Assembly (NCBI GenBank): GCA_051122655.1
Contig: CP182107.1
Span: 2,170,001-2,234,000 of the forward strand
Length of the DNA: 64,000 nt
Reading direction: 5' to 3'
Origin: Pasteurella sp030783905
GTDB lineage: Bacteria; Pseudomonadota; Gammaproteobacteria; Enterobacterales; Pasteurellaceae
The notes beneath the pieces are model-generated. The model made no database searches. It saw only the letters and a program-made list of their open reading frames with translations, and was not told the DNA's origin. Below, piece after piece: positions 44,269 through 53,110 of this stretch (positions are counted from its first letter, which is position 1; every line of letters begins with the position of its first letter). The translations under genes were made by a program, and so were the position numbers.

Positions 44269-46851
44269 TTATTTCGCCACGAAGCTAAATAATTTACCCG
44301 GTACATAGATGGTTTTCACAATGTTTAAACCTTCTAAATGTTTGCTGACATTGCTGTCTGCTAAGGCCACTTGCTTGATATCCTCTTCTGACATATCGGC
44401 AGGCACGGTTACTTTGGCTCGCACTTTACCATTGACTTGTACCACAACTAATTTTTCGTCATCAATCATGGCTTGCTCATCCGCTTGTACCCAAGGGGCG
44501 AAGTCGATGGTGTCGGCATTGCCTAAATCTTTCCATAATTGGAAACAAATGTGTGGTGTAATTGGATACAACATACGCACAACCGCATTTAATGCTTCCG
44601 CCATAATGGCACGATCTTGGGCTTCCACTAATGGGGCTTTGGTCAACTTGTTCATTAACTCCATGATTGCCGCAATCGCAGTATTGAAAGTTTGGCGACG
44701 ACCAATATCATCACTGACTTTCGCAATGGTTTTGTGAACATCACGGCGTAAGGCTTTTTGGGTATTGGAAAGTGCGGTCGGTTCTACGGCAGTTTCTGCA
44801 GGATTTTTGTTGTATTCAAACACTAAATTCCATAAACGGCCTAAGAAACGTTTTGCCCCTTCTACCCCAGATTCTTGCCATTCAAGGGTCATTTCGGCAG
44901 GTGACGCGAACATCATGAATAAACGCACGGTATCCGCACCGTATTTTTCCACCATTTCTTGTGGGTCAATGCCGTTATTTTTGGATTTGGACATTTTGGT
45001 CATGCCAGAATGCACCAATTCACGTCCCTCTTTATCGTAAGCTTTTAAAATACGCCCTTTCTCATCACGTTCAAGGGTCACTTCCGTAGGCGAAACCCAA
45101 ATTCGCTCATTGGTTGGCGAGGTGTAGTAAAAGGCATCGGCTAATACCATCCCTTGGCATAATAATTTATCTGCTGGTTCATCGCTAGTGACAAAACCCG
45201 CATCACGCAATAATTTGTGGAAGAAACGGAAGTACAATAGGTGCATGGTCGCATGCTCAATACCACCGATATATTGATCCACAGGTAACCAATAATTGGC
45301 TTCTTCTTTGTCTAACATGGCGTCAGCAAATTGCGGTGAAGTATAACGAGCGTAATACCATGAGGATTCCATAAAGGTATCAAAGGTATCGGTTTCTTTG
45401 TATGCCGGTTGACCGTTATAGGTGGTTTTTGCCCATTCTGGATCGGCTTTAATTGGGCTTTTCACCCCGTCCATCACCACATCTTCTGGCAATTCGATCG
45501 GTAAATCTTGTAAAGGAGCTGGCACCACCTCGCCATTTTCTAAGGTTAGCATTGGGATAGGGGCACCCCAGTAGCGTTGACGAGACACGCCCCAGTCACG
45601 TAAGCGGTAGTTGGTTTGTTTTTTGCCAGCACCCATTTGTGCCAGCTTTTCTGAAATACGATCAAATGCGCCCTCAAAATCTAAGCCATTATAGTCGCCT
45701 GAGTTCACTAATTTGCCGTGTTCAGTGAAAGCGGCTTGGCTGAAATCCCATGCTGAGCCGTCTAATGGTGCGATCACTTGTTTGATAGGTAAATCATATT
45801 TCAAGGCAAATTCATGATCACGCTCATCGTGACCAGGCACAGCCATGACCGCACCTGTACCATAATGCATTAATACAAAGTTAGCGACCCAAACAGGCAC
45901 TTTTTCCCCCGTTAATGGGTGAATCACATAGAAGCCTGTTGCCATGCCTTTTTTCTCCATCGTCGCCAGCTCTGCTTCTGCGACTTTGGTATTTTTGCAT
46001 TCTTGGATAAATTGGGCTAACTCAGGATGATGTTCTGCGGCTTTCTCTGCTAAAGGGTGAGCAGCGGCCACCGCCACATAAGAGACACCAAATAAGGTAT
46101 CAGGACGCGTGGTATACACTGTTAAGCTGTCGTCAGACTGGTCTAATTTGAAGGTGATTTCCACCCCTTCAGAACGCCCGATCCAGTTACGTTGCATGGT
46201 TTTTACTTGATCTGGCCATAATGGTAAGTGGTCTAAATCCCCGAGTAATTGTTCGGCATAATCAGTGATTTTAATAAACCATTGTGGAATGTCTTTTTGT
46301 TCTACTGGGGTATCACAACGCCAACAACAGCCTTCATGCACTTGTTCATTGGCTAACACCGTTTCATCATTCGGGCACCAGTTGACGGTTGAGGTTTTCT
46401 TGTAAACTAAGCCTTTTTTGTACAATTCAGTGAAGAACCATTGTTCCCATTTGTAATATTCAGGTTTGCAAGTGGTCACTTCACGATCCCAGTCAAGACC
46501 AAAGCCCAAAATTTTGAGCTGGTTTTTCATGTAATCAATATTTTCATAGGTCCATTTTGCGGGTGCGGTTTTGTTTTTGATCGCCGCCCCTTCTGCGGGT
46601 AAGCCAAAGGCATCCCATCCCATTGGTTGTAATACATTTTTGCCGTTCATACGTTGGTAACGTGATACTACATCGCTAATGGTGTAGTTACGCACATGAC
46701 CCATATGTAGGCGACCTGAAGGGTAAGGGAACATTGAGAGACAGTAATATTTCGGTTTATTGGTATCTTTAATCGCTTTAAATGTTTTATTTTCAGCCCA
46801 GTATTGTTGAACTGCCGGTTCAATCAAATCGGGACGGTATTGTTCTTGCAT
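44269..46851 (-). CDS. leuS: Leucyl-tRNA synthetase
   Basis: LeuS charges tRNA-Leu. The 860-residue class I enzyme has H-M-G-H near 49-52, a large editing domain, K-M-S-K-S near 620 and the C-terminal anticodon/tRNA-binding region. The ATG at 46851 (M-Q-E-Q-Y-R-P) is the family start; the frame is open 12 codons upstream without support. It heads the leuS-lptE-holA unit. An uptake signal lies at 44770-44778. Confidence 0.98.
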   Translation of the reverse strand: MQEQYRPDLIEPAVQQYWAENKTFKAIKDTNKPKYYCLSMFPYPSGRLHMGHVRNYTISDVVSRYQRMNGKNVLQPMGWDAFGLPAEGAAIKNKTAPAKWTYENIDYMKNQLKILGFGLDWDREVTTCKPEYYKWEQWFFTELYKKGLVYKKTSTVNWCPNDETVLANEQVHEGCCWRCDTPVEQKDIPQWFIKITDYAEQLLGDLDHLPLWPDQVKTMQRNWIGRSEGVEITFKLDQSDDSLTVYTTRPDTLFGVSYVAVAAAHPLAEKAAEHHPELAQFIQECKNTKVAEAELATMEKKGMATGFYVIHPLTGEKVPVWVANFVLMHYGTGAVMAVPGHDERDHEFALKYDLPIKQVIAPLDGSAWDFSQAAFTEHGKLVNSGDYNGLDFEGAFDRISEKLAQMGAGKKQTNYRLRDWGVSRQRYWGAPIPMLTLENGEVVPAPLQDLPIELPEDVVMDGVKSPIKADPEWAKTTYNGQPAYKETDTFDTFMESSWYYARYTSPQFADAMLDKEEANYWLPVDQYIGGIEHATMHLLYFRFFHKLLRDAGFVTSDEPADKLLCQGMVLADAFYYTSPTNERIWVSPTEVTLERDEKGRILKAYDKEGRELVHSGMTKMSKSKNNGIDPQEMVEKYGADTVRLFMMFASPAEMTLEWQESGVEGAKRFLGRLWNLVFEYNKNPAETAVEPTALSNTQKALRRDVHKTIAKVSDDIGRRQTFNTAIAAIMELMNKLTKAPLVEAQDRAIMAEALNAVVRMLYPITPHICFQLWKDLGNADTIDFAPWVQADEQAMIDDEKLVVVQVNGKVRAKVTVPADMSEEDIKQVALADSNVSKHLEGLNIVKTIYVPGKLFSFVAK

Positions 46852-47066
46852 AATGTTACCTTTGATTTTAACCGCACGTTGCGGCACGAATTTACTTAAG
46901 AAAATGTGATATAGGATAGCCTAAAATCGCAAAAATTGACAGTGAAAAGCATGAGAAACTTGGTGAAAAGTCGCTTATTTTATTGGAAAGCCTAAGCGGT
47001 GAGAGAATAAAACCACCCTAGTTTTGTCAGACAAATAAAAAGGGCTGGGTATCGTCTGCTTTTAAC

Positions 47067-47096
47067 AAAAATCCACCTAAAGTGCGGTGGATTTTT
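47067..47096 (-). terminator. Terminator after the MerP-like gene
   Basis: AAAAATCCACC (47067-47077) and GGTGGATTTTT (47086-47096) form an 11-bp stem usable on both strands. An uptake signal (47080-47088) lies in the loop and right arm. Confidence 0.85.
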
Positions 47097-47104
47097 ACAA
47101 GATT

Positions 47105-47410
47105 TTAAGGCTGTTGAGACAAAATTTCAGGGGTGTATTTCAACTTATGAATGGCCTTCATTAATTGCTGATTATCCACAGACTGCTTTGCGACGATAGT
47201 GACGACGCGATCTTTAAAATTGGCTTTTGTTGAAATGACACCATCGATATCCCGCAATTCTTTGTTAACTAAATACACACAAAGTTGGCAGGTCATTTCT
47301 TTAATATGGATTGCAACTTGTTTTTCGTCTGGATTCAGGCTCGATGTGGTGGCATAACTGGGATGAATCAATGCGAAAATAAGCCAAACTACATAGAAAA
47401 TCTTTTTCAT
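47105..47410 (-). CDS. Periplasmic MerP-like heavy-metal-binding protein
   Basis: The 101-residue protein has a signal peptide (about 1-20, S-Y-A) and one HMA domain with M-T-C-Q-L-C (C41, C44), the metal-binding M-x-C-x-x-C. MerP scavenges Hg(II) in the periplasm and hands it to MerT. Here a MerT-like gene lies 10 bp upstream. No mercuric reductase or MerR is in the window, so the true metal is open. Confidence 0.85.
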   Translation of the reverse strand: MKKIFYVVWLIFALIHPSYATTSSLNPDEKQVAIHIKEMTCQLCVYLVNKELRDIDGVISTKANFKDRVVTIVAKQSVDNQQLMKAIHKLKYTPEILSQQP

Positions 47411-47420
47411 TTCTGCTCCT

Positions 47421-47774
47421 TTAGTCTAAAAAGTAAGGCAATAAGGTGGGGTAAAATAAGAAAAACAACATGATGACAAATACGATGCCGTATAACCCAA
47501 TAAAGCCTTTACGCGAGAGGTATTGGGTGCAGATTATTTTCTTAGAAAAGGTGAGTAACCAAAAACCATAGCCAAAAGACACTAACGCGATGATTAGCAT
47601 TGGCCAACGCAGATAGTCCAGCTCATTGAGGCTCACTAACCAAGAGGAAGAGACACCACATACCAGATAAATGAATGGTGCAATGCAACATAGCGTTGAG
47701 GTTACTGCAGCAAGCACTGCAGTAACACAAGTTGCAAGGAAAGTTTTGTTAGCGTTCTTTTGATTTGAATTCAT
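47421..47774 (-). CDS. MerT-like inner-membrane metal transport protein
   Basis: The 117-residue protein has three membrane segments. A vicinal Cys pair (C29, C30 in T-L-C-C-I-A-P) lies in the first, as in MerT, plus C39 and a loop Cys near 82. The start at 47774 overlaps the end of the transglutaminase gene by 26 bp, so the two are coupled. With the MerP-like protein it forms a complete periplasm-to-cytoplasm metal route, but nothing shows that mercury is the substrate. Confidence 0.82.
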   Translation of the reverse strand: MNSNQKNANKTFLATCVTAVLAAVTSTLCCIAPFIYLVCGVSSSWLVSLNELDYLRWPMLIIALVSFGYGFWLLTFSKKIICTQYLSRKGFIGLYGIVFVIMLFFLFYPTLLPYFLD

Positions 47775-48852
47775 AACCAAACGCTTTAGGATCAAACGAG
47801 TTTAATGGATCGCCCCCCACTTCCGCATACGGATAGCCAAAGTTATTCAGCGGACTCATTTCAGCTAGTGGATAAAGATCAAAATCACGTGCGTGGTTAT
47901 AACCAATCCAGTTCATTTCCCAGTTACCAAATAAGTAGTTAGATACGGCTTGCGTAGCGGGATCATTGACAGTTTTGTTTTCCGCTAAACGCATTTTGGC
48001 AACATCGGCAGCATCTACGGGCACCCAACCAAAACCGGCTAAATAAAATTCCGCACGACAATGTTGTCCGCCACTCACATTGGCGACTCGATTTTCATCG
48101 GCACTGCCAAAGGCACTTTTGGAATAGTTGCCCATTTTCACCGCTTGCCCTAAACGCACCCCAAAGATCTCACGAGCAGGGATACCCGAAGCACGGGCTA
48201 ATGCCACAAACACGGAGTTAATATCGGTACATTTCCCTTTTAACACGCCCGTGGTTAAGATTTTTTCCACATCACCGTCACCACAACCTAAAACAGAGTT
48301 GTCTCGTTCCATGTTATTGACGATCCATTGGTGAATTAAGGCGGCTTTTTTCAGCGGATTGGTTTCTTTCCCCACAATCTTATCCGCATAATCTTTCACA
48401 ATCCCGTCTGTTTTGATGTGGGCAGTGGGTTTTAAGTATTCCAATACATCAACGGAATAGTGGATTTTTTCAGGTGGTTGATAACTTTGTAAAGCACCTT
48501 GCAACATCGGTTCACGGTCTTGCGTTTCTAATACTAATTTCACTGTTAAAGCACGTTTATCAGCGTTTTTATCCCAGTTAGCAAACAAGGTTTTCGCACC
48601 ATAACGGTTATTTTCCGTGATATAGGCGGTGTTGTAGTTGCCTTCAAAGTGAATGGATTTGACGGTTTGATAATCGGCATTAAAGGGTAAAGGCACCCAT
48701 AAGTTGGTTTCACCATGCGACCCTTTTGGTACAACCAAATCAAAGGATTTGGTCAGTTCGTAAGTGTGAGTTTCAGTCAGGGTATTTGGCAGAGATGTTG
48801 CGAATGCAACGGTAGAGTAGCCCGCGATCAGTGCGGTAAGTAGTGTTTTCAT
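47749..48852 (-). CDS. Secreted transglutaminase-like cysteine protease-fold protein
   Basis: The 367-residue protein has a signal peptide (about 1-19, A-F-A). A C-terminal transglutaminase-like domain supplies the triad C208 (G-K-C-T-D), H264 (G-Q-H-C-R-A-E) and D280 (W-V-P-V-D-A). Such domains act as peptidases or amidases; the substrate is unknown. The ATG at 48852 is preferred because it begins the signal peptide. It leads a three-gene operon with MerT- and MerP-like genes, an unusual pairing, and has two palindromes just upstream. Confidence 0.88.
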   Translation of the reverse strand: MKTLLTALIAGYSTVAFATSLPNTLTETHTYELTKSFDLVVPKGSHGETNLWVPLPFNADYQTVKSIHFEGNYNTAYITENNRYGAKTLFANWDKNADKRALTVKLVLETQDREPMLQGALQSYQPPEKIHYSVDVLEYLKPTAHIKTDGIVKDYADKIVGKETNPLKKAALIHQWIVNNMERDNSVLGCGDGDVEKILTTGVLKGKCTDINSVFVALARASGIPAREIFGVRLGQAVKMGNYSKSAFGSADENRVANVSGGQHCRAEFYLAGFGWVPVDAADVAKMRLAENKTVNDPATQAVSNYLFGNWEMNWIGYNHARDFDLYPLAEMSPLNNFGYPYAEVGGDPLNSFDPKAFGYEFKSKER

Positions 48853-48879
48853 TGAATTGTCCTGTGTAGATAGATAAAC

Positions 48880-48928
48880 ATAACATGTTATATGCATCTT
48901 GTTTATTCACCTTGCAAGTCGAATAAAC
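48880..48928 (-). promoter_or_regulatory. Palindromic operator-like region before the transglutaminase/Mer-like operon
   Basis: A 12-bp perfect palindrome ATAACATGTTAT (48880-48891) is followed by a 28-bp near-palindrome (48901-48928). The latter has 8-bp outer arms GTTTATTC/GAATAAAC around CTTGCAAG, matching at 24 of 28 positions. On the minus strand TTGCAA and TATAAC lie 19 bp apart and could be -35 and -10. No T run follows, so a terminator is unlikely. Confidence 0.55.
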
Positions 48929-48973
48929 GTGACACAGGTTACCCGAAAACGTCTAGAAAAGAAACAGGCACAA

Positions 48974-49801
48974 TTAAAAATCTTGGTAATTTTTCACCGC
49001 ACTTTGGCTAAAGTAGTGTTTGTCTTCCCAACGTAGCATCGTCATCCGATTACCCCAGACACAGCCTGTATCAAGGGCATAGATATTCTGAGGGGTAGGC
49101 GTATTCACCAGACTTGCCCAATGCCCAAAGATAATTGGTATGCTTTGATACAGTGGGTTAGCCAAATTAAACCAAGGCGTGAGAGTTTCAGGGGCGGATT
49201 CGGGCGGTTGTTTACAATCGAAATCTAAGCGATGATCCCAATAGCAAAAGCGCATACGGGTGAACACATTAATGCTGTAACGTAACCGATCCAAACCTTG
49301 TAAATCATCACGCCAACGATCAGGGTGGTTTTCGTACATATTTTCGATTAAGTGGCGGTAATCTCCTTGGCGGAGCACCGCTTCCACTTCCTGTGCACAT
49401 TGTTTTGCGGTGGCAAGATCCCAATCGGGTGAAATGCCGGCGTGCGTCATTACAAAATTTTGTTGCTCATTGTGTACAAGTAAAGGTTGGTTGCGTAGCC
49501 AATCGATTAATTCTTCAAAATCGGGGGCATTAAAAATGGCATCCACACGATCTTTCACTTTCACTTTTTTAATGCCCAGTGCGGTGGAAATCAGGTGTAA
49601 ATCGTGATTGCCTAACACGGTTTTGGCGGATTCGCCCAGGGATTTGACAAAACGTAAGCATTCGAGGGATTTATCGCCACGAGCGACTAAATCACCGACG
49701 AGATACAGTTGATCCTGCGACGAATCGAACTGTACTTTTTCGAGTAAAAGTTGTAATTCATCATAACAACCTTGTAAATCGCCAACTAAATATGTCGCCA
49801 T
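48974..49801 (-). CDS. apaH: Diadenosine tetraphosphatase (symmetrical)
   Basis: ApaH cleaves Ap4A to two ADP and also removes Np4 caps from RNA. The 275-residue metallophosphatase has G-D-L-Q-G-C, G-D-L-V-A-R-G and G-N-H-D-L-H near the N-terminus. The ATG at 49801 (M-A-T-Y-L-V-G-D) is the family start. It follows rsmA by 24 bp; E. coli has apaG between them, absent here. An uptake signal lies at 48996-49004. Confidence 0.97.
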   Translation of the reverse strand: MATYLVGDLQGCYDELQLLLEKVQFDSSQDQLYLVGDLVARGDKSLECLRFVKSLGESAKTVLGNHDLHLISTALGIKKVKVKDRVDAIFNAPDFEELIDWLRNQPLLVHNEQQNFVMTHAGISPDWDLATAKQCAQEVEAVLRQGDYRHLIENMYENHPDRWRDDLQGLDRLRYSINVFTRMRFCYWDHRLDFDCKQPPESAPETLTPWFNLANPLYQSIPIIFGHWASLVNTPTPQNIYALDTGCVWGNRMTMLRWEDKHYFSQSAVKNYQDF

Positions 49802-49825
49802 CTTACACCACACTTATTCCATGCA

Positions 49826-50692
49826 TTAATCGTTTAAAGGTTCAATGATATCGTCTTTATTGACATCCACGGGCGGATTATCGGCTAACCAGTTCGCTAA
49901 ACGAGCGTAATCTGCGATAGACAAGTTTTCTGCTCGAGCGGTTAAGTCAACGCCTAAATCAGTGAGCTGTTCTGCGCTAAATAAGGTCGATAACGCATTA
50001 CGTAAGGTTTTGCGGCGTTGATTGAAGGCTTGGCTACACACGCGGTTTAACCAATATAAATCTTTCACTGGATGGGGTAATACTTTGTGTGGTACTAAAC
50101 GTACCACGGCAGAATCCACTTTTGGCGCTGGCTTAAATGCTGTTGGTGGCACTTCAAGTACAGGCATCACTTGACAGAAATATTGCGCCATAATGGTTAA
50201 GCGCCCATACGCTTTACTATTGGGTCCTGCACATAACCGTTTTACTACCTCTTTTTGTAACATAAAGTGCATATCTTGAATGCAATCATGGTATTTAAAC
50301 AAGTGGAACATTAATGGCGTAGAAATATTATAAGGTAAGTTACCAAACACACGCAGTTTTTGATTTTTTTCGGCTAGTTTTGCTTCTTGATAAAGCTGAC
50401 CAAAATCAAACTGCATCGCATCCGTTTCAATCACCGTGATTTTATGGTGCAAGAAAGGGTGGTGGCGTAAGCGCTCGGCTAAATCACGGTCTAATTCCAC
50501 TACGGTTAAATGATCAACCAAGTCACCAACGGGTTCCGTTAATGCGCCTAAACCAGGACCAATCTCCACTAAAAATTGATCTTTTTGTGGATAAATCGCG
50601 GAAACAATGCCTTGGATGACATTATCATCATGTAAAAAGTTTTGCCCAAAACGCTTGCGGGCAGTATGACCTAAATGTTTTTTTGAATTCAT
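49826..50692 (-). CDS. rsmA: 16S rRNA (A1518/A1519-N6) dimethyltransferase RsmA
   Basis: RsmA (KsgA) dimethylates two adjacent adenines near the 3' end of 16S rRNA, a late 30S checkpoint. The 288 residues show R-F-G-Q-N-F-L at the N-terminus, the SAM-binding E-I-G-P-G-L-G-A-L-T, and the catalytic N-L-P-Y-N-I. It is coupled to apaH and separated from surA by a terminator; in E. coli the surA-pdxA-rsmA order is uninterrupted. Confidence 0.97.
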   Translation of the reverse strand: MNSKKHLGHTARKRFGQNFLHDDNVIQGIVSAIYPQKDQFLVEIGPGLGALTEPVGDLVDHLTVVELDRDLAERLRHHPFLHHKITVIETDAMQFDFGQLYQEAKLAEKNQKLRVFGNLPYNISTPLMFHLFKYHDCIQDMHFMLQKEVVKRLCAGPNSKAYGRLTIMAQYFCQVMPVLEVPPTAFKPAPKVDSAVVRLVPHKVLPHPVKDLYWLNRVCSQAFNQRRKTLRNALSTLFSAEQLTDLGVDLTARAENLSIADYARLANWLADNPPVDVNKDDIIEPLND

Positions 50693-50750
50693 ATTTTCTC
50701 GATTGTGGGTTCGCGCTATGGCGTATCAAAAGTGCGGTCTATTATAAAGC

Positions 50751-50779
50751 AAAATCCCAGCATATGGGCTGGGATTTTT
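50751..50779 (-). terminator. Terminator after surA
   Basis: AAAATCCCAGC (50751-50761) and GCTGGGATTTT (50768-50778) form an 11-bp stem with T runs on either strand. It ends surA transcription ahead of rsmA. Confidence 0.87.
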
Positions 50780-50794
50780 CGTTTAATTGATTTG

Positions 50795-51730
50795 CTAGTT
50801 AAAATAACGGATATCTGCATTTTTACGTAATGCCTTGACCCAATCGTTTTCAAATGCTTTAACTTGTTGATTGACCAATTGTTCATAGGCTTTTTGGCGA
50901 TAGACATCAATGGTTTTATCTCCTTGACGCGTATTCGTCACCTCAAGGATATGCCAACCAAATTCCGTTTTAAATGGCGCAGAAATCGTGCCTTGTTTTG
51001 TTGAAAGCAATGTTTTTTGGAATGGCCCAACATAGGCTTCAGGAAACGCAAAACCTAAGCTCCCACCATTGGCGCCGGAAAGATAATCTTTTGAATATTT
51101 TAATGCGGCATCAGCAAAACTGATTTTACCTGCCATGATATCTGCACGAATTTGAGTTAACTGCGCTTTCGCTTGTGCATCATTTAAGAGTGGGTTTAAT
51201 TTCAATAGAATATGTCTAACTTCATATTGTGGCGCAGAAACAGTTTTTTCTGTGCCTGCTTGCTTTGCATGATTACGCAGTTGTTTACTTAATGCTTCAA
51301 CTTGCTCTCGCGTCACATCAATACTTTGTCCAATCGCTTGATTACGGATTTCACCCATTAAGATTTGATTGGCAATTTGTTGACGATAAGCGTTATAACT
51401 AATGCCTTGATAATCTAACGCATCTAATAATTGCCCATAAGTTAAACCATTTTGTGCGGCAATGCCTTCAATAATTTGCTCAACTTGTGCGTAATTGACT
51501 TTAATACCTGAATTTTGAATAGCTTGTTGCACTAATATATCATCGATCACTTTGTCTAAAGCAACTTGATATTGCCCTTTTTTTCCCATAGTTTGTTTGA
51601 CTTGGCTTTCTAATACGGGGACACCATTCACGGTTGCCACAACGCGCTCAGTAGCTTGTGCGCTAGATACACAGATAAAAAGCCCAAGCATTGCCCAGAA
51701 AATAGATCTTACATTAATAATTTTCATCAT
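50795..51730 (-). CDS. surA: Periplasmic chaperone SurA, one-parvulin form
   Basis: SurA escorts outer-membrane proteins across the periplasm. The 311-residue protein has a signal peptide (about 1-26), the N-terminal chaperone domain beginning V-V-A-T-V-N-G-V-P-V, and a single parvulin domain (about 168-265, R-H-I-L-L to E-F-G-W-H-I-L-E-V). E. coli SurA has about 430 residues and two parvulin domains; a one-domain form is usual in Pasteurellaceae. No frameshift is visible, so this is not a truncation. Confidence 0.92.
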   Translation of the reverse strand: MMKIINVRSIFWAMLGLFICVSSAQATERVVATVNGVPVLESQVKQTMGKKGQYQVALDKVIDDILVQQAIQNSGIKVNYAQVEQIIEGIAAQNGLTYGQLLDALDYQGISYNAYRQQIANQILMGEIRNQAIGQSIDVTREQVEALSKQLRNHAKQAGTEKTVSAPQYEVRHILLKLNPLLNDAQAKAQLTQIRADIMAGKISFADAALKYSKDYLSGANGGSLGFAFPEAYVGPFQKTLLSTKQGTISAPFKTEFGWHILEVTNTRQGDKTIDVYRQKAYEQLVNQQVKAFENDWVKALRKNADIRYFN

Positions 51731-51797
51731 CTATTCCATTATGTTGGTTAAAAATTACATTTGTTAGAGTATCAATTTTAAAAAAGGTTCACAAACT

Positions 51798-52343
51798 TTA
51801 TTTTGTCGGTGACAGTAAGGCCACTTCATAGCAATGATCGAACTTCATTGTACGTACTTGCACTTCTTCATTGCGGCTAGTCGGGACATTTTTACCCACG
51901 TAATCGGCACGAATCGGGAGCTCACGATGACCTCGATCTACAAGGATGACCAACTCAATTTTTGCCGCACGACCAAAATCCACTAACGCATCGAGTGCAG
52001 CACGGATTGTTCTACCGGTATAAAGCACATCATCGACTAAAATCACTTCTTTATTATGAATACTAATAAAATTGGATGCACCACTATAAGTTGGGGATTT
52101 GGAGTCTGGTTCCGCATATTCTAAATCGTCGCGGTAAAAGGTGATATCGAGATCAATAGAGGGTAAGTCAACGTTAGCGAGATCGGCAATTTTTTTCTTA
52201 ATTAATTCTGCAATTTCGGCACCACGTCGTTTAATACCGACAATCACAATATTGTCTAAACGCTGATGTTTTTCGATAATCTCATGTGAAATACGGGAAA
52301 TGGTGCGGAGAAATTGGTTTTCATCAATAATGATTTTTTCCAT
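51798..52343 (-). CDS. pyrR: PyrR: pyrimidine regulator / uracil phosphoribosyltransferase
   Basis: PyrR binds UMP and pyr mRNA leaders in Gram-positives and also has UPRTase activity. The 181 residues have the PRPP-binding V-I-L-V-D-D-V-L-Y-T-G-R-T and the N-terminal I-V-G-I-K-R-R-G family segment. It is known in Haemophilus and Pasteurella but is rare in gammaproteobacteria. No pyr biosynthetic gene and no obvious PyrR-binding leader are in this window, so its role here may be salvage. Confidence 0.93.
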   Translation of the reverse strand: MEKIIIDENQFLRTISRISHEIIEKHQRLDNIVIVGIKRRGAEIAELIKKKIADLANVDLPSIDLDITFYRDDLEYAEPDSKSPTYSGASNFISIHNKEVILVDDVLYTGRTIRAALDALVDFGRAAKIELVILVDRGHRELPIRADYVGKNVPTSRNEEVQVRTMKFDHCYEVALLSPTK

Positions 52344-52440
52344 AATATTGACCTACATAGCAAAGAAAATTTGGCGTTAAAATAGCACAAAAGCCCATAA
52401 TATCCTATAGCGAAATCAGACTGAGGAAATAACCTGTCAA

Positions 52441-52490
52441 AAATAAACCGCACTATCGGTTAGCGTGCGAAAAAGTGCGGTTATTTTTTG
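52441..52490 (-). terminator. Terminator of the his operon built from uptake-signal sequence
   Basis: An exact AAGTGCGGT (52473-52481) pairs with an 8-of-9 inverted copy near 52447-52454. The minus-strand transcript ends in a T-rich tract. It lies directly after hisIE and before pyrR. Confidence 0.82.
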
Positions 52491-53108
52491 TTATTTTGTG
52501 TGACGTTCTTTGAGTTTACCAATCACATCCGCCCAGCTTAACGCCGCATCTTGTAACAAAACGGTCAAATGGTAGGCGAGATCGGCGGCTTCACAAATGG
52601 TTTCATCTCTGTCTTTTACCGTTGCGGCAAGTGCGGTTTCCACGCCTTCTTCCCCCACTTTTTGCGCAATGCGCTTGGTGCCTTTAGCATACAGTTGTGC
52701 GGTATAGGAACTAGTGGGATCAGCACCTTTACGACTGGCAATTAAACGTTCTAACTTACTCAAGAAAATCCAGTCAGGTTGTGTCGCATTTTCAAATTGA
52801 TAAAAACAGCTTTCCGCGCCGGTATGACAGGTTTCACCAATTGGATTCACCAAAATCAGCAGGGTATCGTTATCACAATCTAAACTCATATCCACCACGT
52901 TTAAAAAATGTCCCGAGGTTTCGCCTTTTGTCCACAAGCGGTTTTTCGTGCGAGAAAAAAAGGTGACTCGTTTTTCCGCTAAGGTTTTTTCTAGCGCGTC
53001 TTGATTCATATAACCGAGCATTAACACTTCACAGGTCGTGATATTTTGGATAATGACAGGCAGTAAATTATCCACTTTTTGCCAGTTGATTTGGGTTGGG
53101 TTTAGCAT
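52491..53108 (-). CDS. hisI: Bifunctional phosphoribosyl-AMP cyclohydrolase / phosphoribosyl-ATP pyrophosphatase
   Basis: HisIE carries out steps 2 and 3 of histidine synthesis. The N-terminal cyclohydrolase (about 1-110) has the zinc/catalytic D-x-D-x-D type stretch and C-H-T-G-A-E-S-C-F-Y. The C-terminal MazG-like pyrophosphatase has K-V-G-E-E-G-V-E. The 205-residue fusion is normal for gammaproteobacteria. It is the last gene of the operon and begins two bases after the inserted FRG gene, where it would normally touch hisF. Confidence 0.97.
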   Translation of the reverse strand: MLNPTQINWQKVDNLLPVIIQNITTCEVLMLGYMNQDALEKTLAEKRVTFFSRTKNRLWTKGETSGHFLNVVDMSLDCDNDTLLILVNPIGETCHTGAESCFYQFENATQPDWIFLSKLERLIASRKGADPTSSYTAQLYAKGTKRIAQKVGEEGVETALAATVKDRDETICEAADLAYHLTVLLQDAALSWADVIGKLKERHTK

Positions 53109-53110
53109 GA

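Noticed and set aside
50795..51730. surA truncated by mutation
   Set aside because: The frame is clean, the C-terminal part is intact, and a one-parvulin SurA is usual in Pasteurellaceae.
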